From the NCBI GenBank assembly GCA_035236585.1, contig CP141131.1, forward strand, positions 17,893,103 to 17,957,102: a stretch of DNA of 64,000 bases. The letters are read 5' to 3'. Made by a program: the position numbers and the translations under genes. Positions 27,670 through 39,741 of this stretch are shown one piece after another (the first letter of the stretch is position 1; each line of letters opens with the position of its first letter). This DNA is from Warburgia ugandensis (lineage: Eukaryota; Streptophyta; Magnoliopsida; Canellales; Canellaceae). Under the pieces are notes generated by a model that was not told where the DNA came from, ran no database searches, and was given only the letters and a program-made list of their open reading frames with translations.

Positions 27670-29655
27670 CCAATCATCATCATCAAGACCTTATCCCAAT
27701 TAGGGGTCGGCCACATGAATCTTATTCCTCCATTCTACTCTATTAAATATAATGTCTTCATTTAGTCCCAAAGTTTTTAAATCTTTCCTCACCACTTCTA
27801 TCCACGTTCTTTTGGGCCTTCCCCTTGCCCTTTTAAAACTTTCTACTTTTATTGCCTTACTTCTTCTAACCGGTGCCATTGTTGGTCTCCTTTGAACATG
27901 TCCAAACCATCTAAGTCTAGTCTCCCTCATCTTATTACCTATTAGTGCTATCCCTAAATTTTCTCGAATATTTTCATTTCGAATTCTATCTTTTCTTGTC
28001 TTACCACTCATCCATCTCAACATCCTCATTTCTGCGACGCTCATCCTATGAGTATGATATTCCTTAACTGCCCGACATTCTGATTCATAGAGCATGGCTG
28101 GCCTTATGGCCATCCTATAGAATTTTCCTTTTAGTTTGAGTGGCACCCATCGATCACACAAAACTCCAGATGCACATCTCCATTTGTTCCAACCCGCTTG
28201 AATTCTCTGGATAACCTCCCTCTCAATCTCTCCACTCTTATGAATCATTGATCCTAAATACTGAAAGTGGTCTTTGAAGGGAACTTCTTGGTTATCAATC
28301 TTGACTGGTGTTCTACTCCTACTCTCCTTGCTAAAATTACATTCCATATATTCCATGTTAGTTCGACTAATTTTAAATCCTTCAGATTCTAGTGTTTCTC
28401 TCCATAATTCTAGCTTTATGTTTACACCCTCTCTTGTCTCATCAAGGAAGACTATATCATTTGCAAATAGCATGCACCAGGGAATCTCCTCGTGCAGATA
28501 TTTTGTTAGCTCATCCATAACCAATGTGAAAAGGTATGGACTCAATACCGATCCTTGGTGCAATCCTATAGTGATAGAAAAATTACTAGTCACACCACTA
28601 GTGGTCTTAACATTTGTTACCGTTCCCTTATACATATCTTTAATTATGTCTATATATCCTTGTGAAACCCCTTTACCACCCAACACTCTCCATATTAACT
28701 CTGTAGGGACTCTATCATAAGCTTTCTCTAAATTGATAAAGACCATGTGGAGGTCTTTCTTCCTCTCCCTATATTTCTCTACTAATTGTCTTAGTAAGAA
28801 AATAGCCTTCATGATAGACCTCCCAGGCATGAAACCAAACTAATTCCCATGTCGCAACCTCTTCTCAATCACTCTTTCAAAAAGTTTCATAGTGTGGCTT
28901 ATAAGTTTAATCCCTCGATAATTAGTGCAGCTCTGTATGTCTCCTTTATTCTTATAGATTGGTACAATAGAGCTTTTCCTCTACTCATCAGGCATTTTCT
29001 TTGATTTTATAATCTTGTTAAACAACTTAGTCAACCAAACAACCCAAATATCTCCCATATGCTTCCAAACCTCTATTGGTATACCATCAGGCTCCATGAC
29101 CTTTCTTGATTTCATCTTTTTCAAGGCCTCTTTTACTTCAGGTATTCTAATCCTACGTTCATACCTATAATATCCAATGTTATTTTGATTTATAGTATTT
29201 TCAATTCCTATACTCTCAGGGCCATTGTCATTTAACAATTTTTAAAAGTATGTTTCCTACCTTTGTTTGATCTCATCATCTTTGACTAATACCCTTTGAT
29301 CATCGCTTCTAATACACCTAACATGATCTGAGTCCTTACCCTTTTGTTCTTTTACTTTTGCAAGTTTAAACACATCTTTCTCACATTCTCTTGTTCCTAG
29401 TCTATTATAGAGCTCATTATATGCTTTACGTTTAACCTCACTTACTATTCTCTTAGCAACGTTTTTAGCATTCTTATATTGTTCATAGTTTTCATTATTT
29501 CTAATCTTCTGCCATGCTTTAAAACGCATCTGTTTTTCTTTAATAACTTTTTGAGCTGTTTCACTCCACCACCATGTTTCCTTTGCTAATAACGTTTTAC
29601 CTTTAAATACTCATAAGACATCTTTTGCCACTTTCTTAATTCACTCAGCCTGTAT
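27670..29655 (-). mobile_element. RTE-clade LINE, 5'-truncated, inserted in gypsy pol
   Basis: A reverse transcriptase on the minus strand. The largest open part is 28830-27700 (376 codons): MPGRS...AIFLLRQLVEKYR, FINLEKAYDRVP, HQGSVLSPYLFTLVMDEL, FQYLGSMIH and a C-terminal GRPKRTWIEVVRKDL. Upstream pieces are at 29529-29257 and 29238-28981, with stops between them. The 3' end reads GGCCGACCCCTAATTGGGAT then AAGGTCTT(GATGAT)n, the typical plant RTE tail. The catalytic [FY]ADD box reads FAND here, so the enzyme would be dead even without the stops. The endonuclease domain is missing, a normal 5' truncation. The flanking gypsy protease resumes on both sides, which proves insertion into an existing element. 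No clear target duplication. Confidence 0.9.
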
Positions 29656-30770
29656 ATTGTTTATGCACTCTATCTATAACTAAGGCATCTTCAATTGGTG
29701 TAGTTACTTTGAGGTCATAGTTTAACAATTTTGATTTACTATCTATGTGGCATGCAAAACTTGAAGAAATAAAAGAGTGAGTAAATCTGGACCTAACAAT
29801 ACTCTAGCGACATGCTCGAAGATTGAAAGGGTGCCTTCAATGATAGATTTTGAAGCCTAAGTGTCTTGGGGCATGATGGCATAAACTTGTCCTCACACCC
29901 TAGGCTTAGATAGCTGCTGATGCTTCTTGGGACAATCTTTAATTATGTGGCCAACTTTGCCACATCTAAAGCATGATTCTATTAGCCTATAACATGGGCT
30001 TGACCCATGAAACTTCCCACACTTGGAAAAAAGCATCCATCATCTTCTTCTCTACACTCCTCTTGAACTTCTTCTTATTGAAGTTCATCTGCTCCTACTT
30101 TAAGCTAGTGTTGTTTTAGGCTCCGATTCTCATCTTTGATTTCTTAGAACTATTCACAATCATGTTCAATGATTTGAGCGCAATCGATAATATCAGCGTA
30201 TTTCTATAATTTTGGCACCAAAAGTCTGCTTCTAATGTTAGGTCTAAGACCTCTTTCAAACTTCTTGGCCTTCCTTTCCTCATCTTCAACTAGATGATGA
30301 GCGAAATGAGATAATTCTGCAAAACTTATTCTAATACTATACTACAGTCTTGTTGCCTTGAATAAGTTCCATGAAATCAATCTCCTTATTATCTTTCATT
30401 CTATCAAGAAAGTACTTATCATAAAATACTTCCTTGAATTTCTTCCAATCAATGCTACCGTCTTTTAGCATGATTGCCCTCTTCGCCATCCTCCACTAGT
30501 GTTTAGCTTCACCCTCAAATATAAACATTGTAAGTGTGACTTTGTTATCTTCAAGGCATTTCATACCTTTGAAGATCTTCTCTATTCATATGGCCTACTT
30601 TTATGCCTTTGTAGGTTCAGGAGTGCCATGGAATGTTGGAGGACTAAGTCACTTGAATTCCCTGAGGCTCTTATTGCTTTGTCTCTTCTAAGATTTGTTG
30701 TCATTATTTGATTGTTGTTGAAGTATTTAGGTTCAAGCTAGATTCTCTAAAGGTTGCCATCTCAAAAAAA
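29650..30770 (-). pseudogene. gypsy gag and protease remnant
   Basis: In minus-strand order, a gag core with FKEVFYDKYF-like and SHFAHHLVEDEERKAKKFE-like segments is followed by a zinc knuckle CFRCGKVGHIIKDC (about 29975-29930). Next comes a GTLSIFEH...VL segment typical of the start of the gypsy protease, ending where the LINE is inserted near 29650. Fossil, broken in several places. Confidence 0.7.
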
Positions 30771-30899
30771 TTCCTAATATATAATAGATATTTTAGTTTG
30801 GTGTACTAACTTGTATAAACTTCTGCTCTAGTTCTTTACCCTAAAAACCAAAATCAAGTATAGTTCTAGACTCTTTATTATAAACCTTTAAACCATGCT

Positions 30900-33385
30900 T
30901 GTCACATCCCTAGAATACGGAAGCATTTATTATAGCATTAAAGATGGGACGGATTCTTAGGGCATCAAAGGAGATATAAAATAGCATACCTCATATAAAC
31001 ATAAATGGTAAATGTCAATACTAGAGCAATAAAAGGTTCATAAAAATTTTCATAAAGTTTGAACTTTCATAGATATATTAGTGTTTTTCCTTAAATACAA
31101 GCCTTATACATTCAACTACAATAAGAAACATTGATAAACTTCTTTAACAATGAACTCTCTTCTTTTTTGTCTCTTTTCTAGCCTTGTTCTTCTTCCTCAG
31201 GATCTTAACTAATATGATATTAAACACCAAACTAGCGTTAGGTAATCATACTATAATTATCTATGTGTTTTACTTTTCTTATTATAAGTAACTTACCCTT
31301 TCGATTTATAAAGTTTCAAATATATTAGGCATATACTTGTAAACAAAATACAACATTTTCATATAAAGCAATATAAATCAGTCCAAAATCAAATGCCAAA
31401 TGTCTTTCAAATTCAAACACATATTCAAAATAGATGCATATGTCAAATAAGTTTCAAATCTCAAAATATTGGCTCATGCATCAAATGCAATCAACTGAAA
31501 TGGTACCCACTAACATGCAATCCAGATGAGTCTACTAAGCCACTAATCACATGAGGTTCAGAGTATCTATCATGCGGGACAACAAATAACTCCCTGAAAT
31601 CTGGCCAGGCAAGCTTAAATACCCAACATTAGTTGGACACTAGTCTAAATGAATCTAAGTCAAAAGCCATGAAACCTTGTTGATGTAACATGTCTCAATA
31701 GAGGCCCTTGCTGGAGTACGTCTCAAATGAGTCATCCACTATGATCACTATTGATCATGAGGCATCAAAACAAATACAATCCACCAACGTCTCGAGTGAA
31801 CCCTTAATAGAGTCTTACTAGGATCCAAAAGTGTGAGCAAATAAACAAAAGGACTTATACTACTTGGCTAGATGTGATACAAAATTCAAAAAACTTTTTT
31901 TCTAATTACTTTCATATCTTTATTAAATCTTTCCAAATATAGCTTTTACAAATTAGACAGCATTAAATGCTTAGTTTTAAATTGTTCAAAATCAATTTCC
32001 ATCAAAATATTTCAAATACTTTGCTAATTATTCAATTGTTTTTGCTTAATAAATTTTCTATGAAAACTTTGTACATTTTCTAATTTAAAACTTCTATTTT
32101 CATAAATATTTTTATTAAATCAAAACTATAACATTGGATGTTTTCAAATTATTTTTTTTAAATATAAAAATATGTCTTATTTACAATCCATTATTTCTTT
32201 AGACATTATCTTGACCGTAAATTGCATGTAATGATTTGGATCAAATTTACCCTTATTATTTGTATTCAATCTAAAGATTGATCCATTAGATCTCATCCAA
32301 TTGTTTCTAAGTTCATTATATCTTTAGATTGAATTGATCTAATATTTTCTTTGATTAGATATTCTAATATTTATGTCATTCTTCTATTATAAAGATTATA
32401 TTTTTAAGTATTTAAGGTTTTGCAAATTTGCTTGATCTTATAATGTTGACCTTGATTGAGATAACCATGTTCCAAAATTCTCATATTTTGAAGGAGCCTA
32501 GAAATTTCTAGCTTTTGTTGTGAAATGGATGGCAAACTATAGACCATCTGATTACAATTCAAGAAAACAAGGGCTAGGATCAGCCAATGGATGGAATTTG
32601 GTAACATGGAACATCTAAGCAAGGAAACATTGTGAACAATTTGGATCTTCATACATATGGGCTCACCTTGAGTTATAGCCGTCTACACCATTAGTAAGGA
32701 GCTAATGAATAAAAAAATGAGGGTTGATCGTTAATTAATATTTCTATGATCAAATCAAAATGTAGGAGTCATCAAAGGAGTAGAAAAATAACTAACCTAA
32801 GCTTGGTTAAAGTCAACTAAGTGTCAAGTCTTGGCAAAGTCTATTGTAACTCATTTAAAGAGAGTGGGAATACTAGGACTCTAGTGATATATGGCTCCTT
32901 GTCTTTTCCTCACACACCCCTCACTAAATGGTAAGAAGGGTTATAACTTTAAGTGAACCTAAGTGTGTAAAGATCATAATTATTTACAATATTGCCCTTG
33001 ATTTAGATTGATTCTGCTATGTAGTTCTCGTTCATTAGATGACCCTAGAAACTATTGCTTTTAGTTGTAAATGGATAGTGAAATTACCTTTCATTTTACA
33101 ACTCAACAAAACAATCATCTAATGAATGAGAATTTTGGAAACTGATCCATCTAAGTCAAGAGCAACACTGTTGATGATTTAGATATTCAAAATCTGGGCC
33201 CACATAAAGTTGTAGTCATTTCATACTAAGTGAGGGGTTGGTGAGAAAAAACGGCAGTATCACCACGGTAAAATAATGCACATTAAAACTTTCAAATATT
33301 AAAGTAATAAATCATGACTTTTAAATATTAAAAAAGTCATAAAAAGCCAAAGAAAACATCTTTTTTTTATAGTATAGGTGTTACA
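30900..33385 (-). repeat. 5' LTR of the gypsy element (2486 bp)
   Basis: Begins TGTCACATCCC (plus strand) at 30900 and ends GGTGTTACA at 33385. About 30900-32417 aligns with 24805-26395, for example the shared CTTGTTCTTCTTCCTCA segment. It contains an imperfect hairpin at 33025-33132. Confidence 0.75.
33025..33132. repeat. Imperfect hairpin in the gypsy 5' LTR
   Basis: TTCTCGTTCATTAGATGA (33025-33042) pairs with TCATCTAATGAATGAGAA (33115-33132) except for one base. Inner parts TAGTTGTAAATG and CATTTTACAACT also pair. Confidence 0.75.
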
Positions 33386-36300
33386 CATTTTTCTTTATAA
33401 ATCAGCACAAGACTAGTCATTATGCGATTGGACAATGAATTTGATTAGTTCTCTGGCCAGCACAAGATTAAAACGTGATTTTTGTCAATTTTTCATGATT
33501 GACTTCGCACAAGGATACTTGTGCTTTGCTCTACTGTTTAAGAGCTTTTAGAGTCCATTACTAAATCACCTCGTCGTTCAGATGTTACCTCAAACAAGTC
33601 CCCCTCATTGAATATTGAGTTTGGAAGTTATTCTACTCAACAAGTTAATGAGAACTTAAACGTGCCATGGGGTTGTGAGTCAAATTCCTTTTTATTTTGG
33701 CAGAGTTCTAATCTTAGTCCATGTCTCTAGCCATTGTTTCTTTGCAACTCTTTTTCTGTTTTATAAGTTCCTAATCAAATAGACAACTACTCTCTAGGTC
33801 TTAGCTAAATCAATAAAAGTTCTTCGAGTGGCCCTAGTGAGCCAAACTAGTGAGCAGAATCTCAGGGGAGAATGCCAAGTGAGCCAAACTAGTGAGCCAG
33901 AAATGCTAAGACTCCATATAGCATGATGGCCCTAATGTGCGTTCACGGCCCTATTCAGAATCATATACAAAGTCATTATTAGTGAGGCTCCACCTCGTTA
34001 TTACAAAGAAAGGCATATATACCTACAGTTGGGACCCTCTGCATTCATTATTTCTCAGTTAAGAGACACTTTTTGTAGCTTTTTTTGGAAAAGGGGAGCC
34101 TTGGCAAAGCTTCAAACAATGAGGTTAGGCCGTTCACTTCAACAATTGACTTCACTTAGATTTAAGAGAGTGGTTCAGTGAAAGCTGATCTAGTAGATAG
34201 CAAGCGAACTAGATATATTATATTAAGAAGAGTTAATAGGGCGTTCCAAAGTCCCTAGTGGTTAGGAGCACACAAGCTTATGTTTGGAAGCATACTACAT
34301 TTACGTTATGAGGGAGAAGAGCATTAGAGGCCTTGCCATGTTTGGGGGCCCCTATTAGAGGGAGGTTAGCCATTCCCCGTATAATACAAGTGTTACCATA
34401 ACAAGCTAGTTAGCCTTCCTTTTCTATAGGTTGCTTTGTTATACTATAGGTAGAATCTAAGGCATGCCTTTAATTCTAACCTTAGAGATGGTTGTGTTAG
34501 CCTAATGAGGGAAAGAATGTCGTAAATGCTATTCCTATACCCAGCAAAATCACTAGTCTCAAAGTCTACTGCGTCATCCGAATGAGTGAAAGATTAAAAC
34601 TCATGGTTAAGCACCTTTATGCCCACTAAAATAAACTCCCTTGTTGAAGTTTTCTCTTCTTTTCTTGCTTCTTTTTTTTTTTGGGTGGGGGTAGGGGGGG
34701 AGGGGGTGTGGCGAGGCAACTCCCTTGTTGAAGGTTGAAAAAAGGTAACAAAAGGAAAGGAGATTTGTATAAGAAGTTATTGCTAACGTATAGCATGACT
34801 AGGTACAAACAAATGTATAAACCAAGAACGTGAGTAGAATGATGCAGGACTATCAATTCGCTGCTCGCTCGCCCTCTGTAGTTCAACTGTTAACAGTAGG
34901 CATGCGCTGCATTATTCACTCGAGGGCGTTGGGAGGAAAAGGTAAATGGAGTCTAAGGTTACGTATTGCTCATAATATGGATTCGAACTTGTCTTTCCAT
35001 CGGAGCTCTTCCCAGTAGAAGCAAAAGAAGAGCACAACAAGGATAAATGGATAGGTCCAGTGGGCTTTGTCCCAACTATTTTACCATCACTGACCTCTGA
35101 GGTCCAGTTCCAGTGATTTACATTACATCTATTTGTTGGAAGGTTCAACTTGAGGAGCCAAAAACTTGTTTGCGAAGCTTGGTGCTTGCTATTTCACATT
35201 CAAACTCAACGGTATGAATGAATACGCCTACTAAACACTCAACTGAGTTAGAAACAAAAGTCCTGACCTGTGACACAGAGCAAAGGCCTGTTTTGGCTAG
35301 AAATTGAGTTTAAAACTGGTTGTTTTAGTCTTGAAGACATGAGTAGAATCACCACCAAAGAAAGAGGTCCTAGGACCTTGGCTAGCTTTCCATAACTAGC
35401 CAACATGTTGTTGTTCTCCATAAGGATGTAACAGTAAACCTCACTAAGTTTACCAGCATTCGATTCATAATAATGATGTCTCTTAAATAAAATACAAAAG
35501 TGTTGAATTCGCTTTTATTGAACATTCATAACATTGGACATAGAGGATCATTCTGCTTGATGTAACATGTAAGCATTCAACTGTGAAGGAACACTTGAAG
35601 GAGCATGTCATGAATTCTAAGCACAAAGATAATTGAAGATTCAAAGCATAAATGATGATCTAAGTCGTGGAGAGTGCAAACTCTTTGCTGCCCATAGCAT
35701 GTGATGACATAAAATACTGAAGGATTTAGCACAATGAACATAATTCATGCAAGGCTATGATAGACTAAAGACATGAATTGAGGTCAATTTTGATCCAAAC
35801 ATGGTTTATTGCCAATTTGATCTAAAATGTTCATCTTGGTCGAGCAACTATATTTAGCCTCTTTGAGGAAAATAAGCCAATTAGATTATCCTAGCTACTG
35901 CTTTGTTTTCATTTTTATATTTCAATGGTTGTAAATTAAAGCACGTCCAAAAGTAAGGCTGAAAGCATCTTATAGGACAAATTTTTAGTATGCATATAAT
36001 ATAAGAGATTCTACATAATATAAGTGGATTAGATCATCCGAAACTTATTACTAAAATCATGGAAAAGCAGAGACTGAAAATAAGACGCTATTTGGGATGT
36101 CAAAATACCGGGACTCATTTAACAATGGATTCATATTTCCCAATAATAAGATCTTCCAAGAGGTTCACACTTTATCCCCATCTTTGATTTGTTCCTTTGC
36201 CTTGTGGTTGGGTGTGCCTTTGATTAGCAGAGCCTGAATTGGCCACTTAGCCTTGGGAGACTGTGTAACATGGACCGACCTACTTGAATGCCATCCAAGT

Positions 36301-36555
36301 CCACGATTTGTCTACACTGTAAGTCCACCAAAGCTTGTGTTTGGTTTCCCTCAGCGTGGCCTGAAAGATTTGGTCGACAAGTCTAAAATAGTTCTACTTG
36401 GTAAATAGCGTGGCCAAGTTAGATGGAGCTTCAATTGCATAAAAACAAACATATAAGACATACTATATTAGTGATGCATAATCTTGTTGTAGCACTCATA
36501 GCGTACTATACCTGACACACTTACAAAAACAGTCTTGTAGTAGCTAGTGTAAAAA
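33386..36555. other. Intergenic stretch, no gene recognised
   Basis: About 3.2 kb without recognisable coding sequence. A 20-bp direct repeat AGTGAGCCAAACTAGTGAGC occurs at 33836-33855 and 33878-33897. A poly-T run followed by a G-run cluster lies at 34669-34706. ORFs at 34626-35148 are short and unmatched. Confidence 0.55.
34683..34706 (+). other. G-quadruplex motif
   Basis: Four G runs (3, 5, 7 and 5 G) separated by T, TA and A, directly after a T-rich run. Loops of one to two bases make this a textbook G4-forming sequence. Confidence 0.8.
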
Positions 36556-36718
36556 GAGGCAGCCCCAGTGCACGAAGCTTCCACCTATGTGAGATCTCAA
36601 GAAGGGGCAAACCACAAGGGCCTATGGTATGCAGCCTTACTTTGCATTTTTGCAAAAGGCTATTTTCATGCATTGAACCCATAACCTCAAGTCACATGAC
36701 AACAATTGTAATAGACAG
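36556..36718 (-). repeat. Au-type SINE (copy 3)
   Basis: GAGGCAGCCCCAGTGCACGA through GATCTCAAGAAGGGGCAAAC to CTCAAGTCACATGACAAC. Lacks the outermost tRNA-like bases. It is paired with the opposite-strand copy at 36804. Confidence 0.8.
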
Positions 36719-36803
36719 TTGAATCTCCCTCAAAATCATGTAATAAAATAGTTTGAAGGCAGGTATTTATTATTTAGGGCCCGCCTGATTAACAAGAGAA
36801 TAA

Positions 36804-36971
36804 AAAGAGTCTTGGTGCAATGGTAGAGCTGTTGTCATGTGATCTTGAGGTCACGGGTTCAAGGCATAAAAAATGCCTCTTGCAAAACATAAGTAAGACT
36901 TCGTACTATTGACCCTTATGGTCCACCCCTTCCCCAGACCCCGCATGAGCGGGAGCTTCGTGCACTAAAAA
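36804..36971 (+). repeat. Au-type SINE (copy 4)
   Basis: AGAGTCTTGGTGCAATGG (A-box side), GGTCACGGGTTCAAGGC (B box) and GGGAGCTTCGTGCACTAAAA at the tail. Opposite orientation to copy 3, 85 bp away. Confidence 0.85.
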
Positions 36972-37549
36972 GGTGAGATTATTTTCAGTTGAAATTGAAT
37001 TTCTGCTGCATAGAAACCAAAAGGTGAAAATCATGGAAGGTTGGAAACTGGTACTCATTTCCATTTCCACGGTTTTCATGCATTTCTTGTTAAGTAAACA
37101 TGGCTTAGTGGGAATCACTTCTTCCCCCACCTCAAGCGCTTCTTTTTGCTACTTTTCGTGCGTCTCTCTCACTGCCACACTTGAATAACGTGGAAGGGTT
37201 TCTTTAGTCTAACTTTGCTATGCATTGAAATCATTACCAAACTTTCGGAAAAAGTTTTGCCCCTCAAGAATTCTAACGAACATAGTGTAGGCTTCGCCTT
37301 TAGAAGTATCATGGAGTTGAATTCCTCAAAAACAGGATATTGATTAACTGGTAAGCCATTCTCTCAGACAGAAGAAAAATAATTACCAAGCAAATCACTT
37401 CACTTGTACACTCTTCTAAATCTACAGGTAAATCTAAACCCTGAGAGGAAGTGGATTCCACAGAGGAAGAAAGCATCCACTGAACATAAAATTTTATATT
37501 TAGTGTATCTATGAGAAAATTTCACCGCATACGATTAAAATGTAAAGAG
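36972..37549. other. 3' flank of the membrane-protein gene
   Basis: No gene seen. The part next to 37549 should hold the 3' UTR of the minus-strand gene. No clear poly-A signal could be singled out. Confidence 0.5.
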
Positions 37550-38214
37550 CTAGTGGGTGAAGGCATATATAGCCGTGGAAATATAGACCGCGAGAGCAGT
37601 TGACACCAGGGTAACAAGAGCAGCCACCGCCCGAACAGCGTACTTACTTCCGCAAGAAAGCAAACCAAGCCTGATCTGGATGACGCTGACCATGGATAGC
37701 ATCATAAAAATGCAACCCATCACCGATCCGATTGCAGATCCAAGCATCCCAAATCTCAGAACCTTCAGATTTATGTGGGCCCGGAATGCTTCGTCCACAT
37801 CCTTGCTGTTCAGGAGATTGATCGCCAACTTCAAGCCCTGAGCTATAAGGCTGGAGAAGAGGAAGAAGCTGAAGGAAACCACCTCGAAAACCAGAAGCTT
37901 CTTTGCCTCGTTGGGGCCTGCGTTACAGGCATCTTTGTTTTCCAGGCTTCTCTGGCCGGGTGTCGTCAGGGAGAGACCCACGAAGACGGCGATAGTAAAA
38001 AGGGAGTTCACGTTTACCAGGCCGTCCAAGGCTGTGACGTGGACGCTAGTGGTGCCGCGGGATGTGACGATCGTGACTCCGCTGGTGTTGCGATCGTATT
38101 CTTTTGGGTAATCTTCGGATCTGCACATAAAAATGAAGATGAGAGCTGTAGATGAGGTGTTTGAAGAAATGCCAAAGAGACAATAATAAAAGAAAGAGGA
38201 ACACACTCGTCCAT
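37550..38214 (-). CDS. Four-helix membrane protein, MEE60-like (2 exons, 192 aa)
   Basis: Exon 1 is only 8 nt (38214-38207, ATGGACGA), with donor GTGTGT. Intron 38206-38121 (86 nt) ends TTTATGTGCAG. Exon 2 is 38120-37550. The join completes a Glu codon and gives MDESEDYPKEYDRNTSG..., 193 codons with the stop TGA. Four hydrophobic helices lie near residues 37-55, 78-100, 125-150 and 164-188. Conserved-looking stretches are VTALDGLVNVNSLFTIAVFV, LTTPGQRSLE and LAINLLNSKDVDEAFRAHIN. From memory this family is annotated in plants as maternal effect embryo arrest 60 (Arabidopsis At5g05950 type); its biochemical role is unknown to me. It is well conserved in my recollection, so it is a real gene. 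A start inside exon 2 is not possible without losing the N-terminus, because there is no in-frame ATG before the first helix after the acceptor. Confidence 0.82.
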
Positions 38215-38403
38215 CGAGAATGAATGCTTTCCTCTTTAGCGACGGACTGCTTTTGGGTAATGGGAGAAAGACAGAGAGAGAGAGAGACTACTTAAGAGGG
38301 AAGAATCTTAGAAGAGTAAGGGAAAGGAAGGGATTCTATTCTGGTTTTGATGGGGATTTTCGCACTCTTCAGACGGAAGCCGGTGGGGTTGATGGGGACC
38401 TGC

Positions 38404-38411
38404 TTTTTATA
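38404..38411 (-). promoter_or_regulatory. TATA box of the membrane-protein gene
   Basis: TATAAAAA on the minus strand, about 190 bp before the start codon, so the 5' UTR would be about 160 nt. A short pyrimidine (CT) repeat lies in that UTR (plus strand GA at 38272-38287). Confidence 0.5.
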
Positions 38412-38765
38412 CTTTCCCTTCTTTCAGACCAGTTGTTGGAGATCGTTCCCACATGGGAAGAAAGAATGGGAGTGAATGGACGGCTAAGATCGATTAAGGG
38501 TGTAAGACTGGGCAGGGCCATTCCAAATGCGGGCCCCTATCATTTTCCTAATCTAATGGTTTCTTGGTGAAAAAGGCTACTTACCAATTCCAATTCTTCT
38601 GTCAAGTAACTCCTGCTTCGTTCTCTTTTCTTAATCTTTTGGGATGGTCCGGAAGTGGTGAACTTGAAACCACAACGGAGACAGGGACACTTAAGCCAAC
38701 TTGCTAAGTGCTCAAGGCTCTGATCTTCCTCTTATACAACTTGCAAATAAGGTAAAAAGAAAGAA

Positions 38766-38915
38766 AGGACAGCTTAGTGCACGGAGCTCCCGTGCATGGA
38801 GGGTCGGGGAAGAGGTAGACCACAAGGGTCTATAGTTTGCCTTACTTTTTTTGCAAGAGGCTGTTTCACATCTCAAACTCGTGATCTTAAAGTTACACAA
38901 CTACCATTGTATAAG
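38766..38915 (-). repeat. Au-type SINE, degraded (copy 5)
   Basis: GGACAGCTTAGTGCACGGAG through GAAGAGGTAGACCACAAGGG to a weak B-box region. More diverged than the other copies. Confidence 0.7.
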
Positions 38916-39656
38916 AGAAGACGTGGACCCCTTCTCTTTTACAAGTTGCAAATAACAAGGTCTAAATGGATCCCATGTTTTGTAATCTAAATCGTTCATC
39001 CTATACTTATGCGTATATCAGTTAATGGTATGCAGTTTTTTACTTGAGAATTTAGATTAAGTATCTCATATCTATAACTAGGGGCATGGCCAAGACGTAG
39101 TGAGTTGATTGCCCTCGACCTGGGACCAAGAACAATGCTCGAACCTAGTCCTTCGGATCAAAATTGGTGAGGATTTCTGCTTTCTATAGTAATAGAATAA
39201 AAAATGGGATTGGTCTGCCCTTGCCTTGATTCTATGACTCTAGAAGATGAATCTCTCAATTGCTTCATATCAGCTCAACTCCTCAACTGGGCCTCAAGCT
39301 CTCTGATACAATCCTGAAGTAAGGATTTAATAAATCTCACCATGATGACTCAACAATCTACAAGCCCACGGGTAAAACAAGGAGGCCTACAAGCATGTAT
39401 TAATCATTCATACACGCTTTGGATATGCTGTTTTGTAATCAAAACCGTTCATCTTATATGTAAATTATCATGAGCCACCCAAACTGCTTACACTTCCCAC
39501 ATAAATGAGTAGACAAAAAGATTGTGAGCGCAGAACAATGGTTAACATGTGGTCCCGCCCTTCAAATCCACGCGTCCTGAAGCAATAGGCTACTAGCGAT
39601 AGAAGAAATCAAGAGGCGATAAGGAAATAACGGCATTCCCTCCACCACCATCCCCT
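38916..39656. other. Intergenic region upstream of the methyltransferase gene
   Basis: A phrase close to TGTTTTGTAATCWAAAYCGT followed by TCATC(C/T)TATA occurs twice (38976-39005 and 39430-39458), probably the trace of a small repeat. Near 39300 a minus-strand GTATCAGAG-type segment resembles an LTR primer site, but no LTR could be fixed. No TATA box is evident before the methyltransferase. Confidence 0.4.
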
Positions 39657-39682
39657 GGGGCAGCCCCGGTGCACGAAGCTCC
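39657..39682 (-). repeat. SINE fragment in the 5' leader of the methyltransferase gene
   Basis: The segment starting GGGGCAGCCCCGGTGCACGA is the 3' end of the Au-type SINE in reverse, with no other part of the SINE beside it. It lies 60-85 bp before the ATG at 39742. Confidence 0.65.
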
Positions 39683-39741
39683 CTCCACCTTCGCCTCTGC
39701 CGCGGAAAAACACAGACCACGGAGACTGCTGCATTGCAGCC

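Noticed and set aside
28274-28720. 148-codon plus-strand ORF
   Set aside because: Antisense to the RTE reverse transcriptase.
37775-38155. 126-codon plus-strand ORF
   Set aside because: Antisense to exon 2 of the membrane-protein gene.
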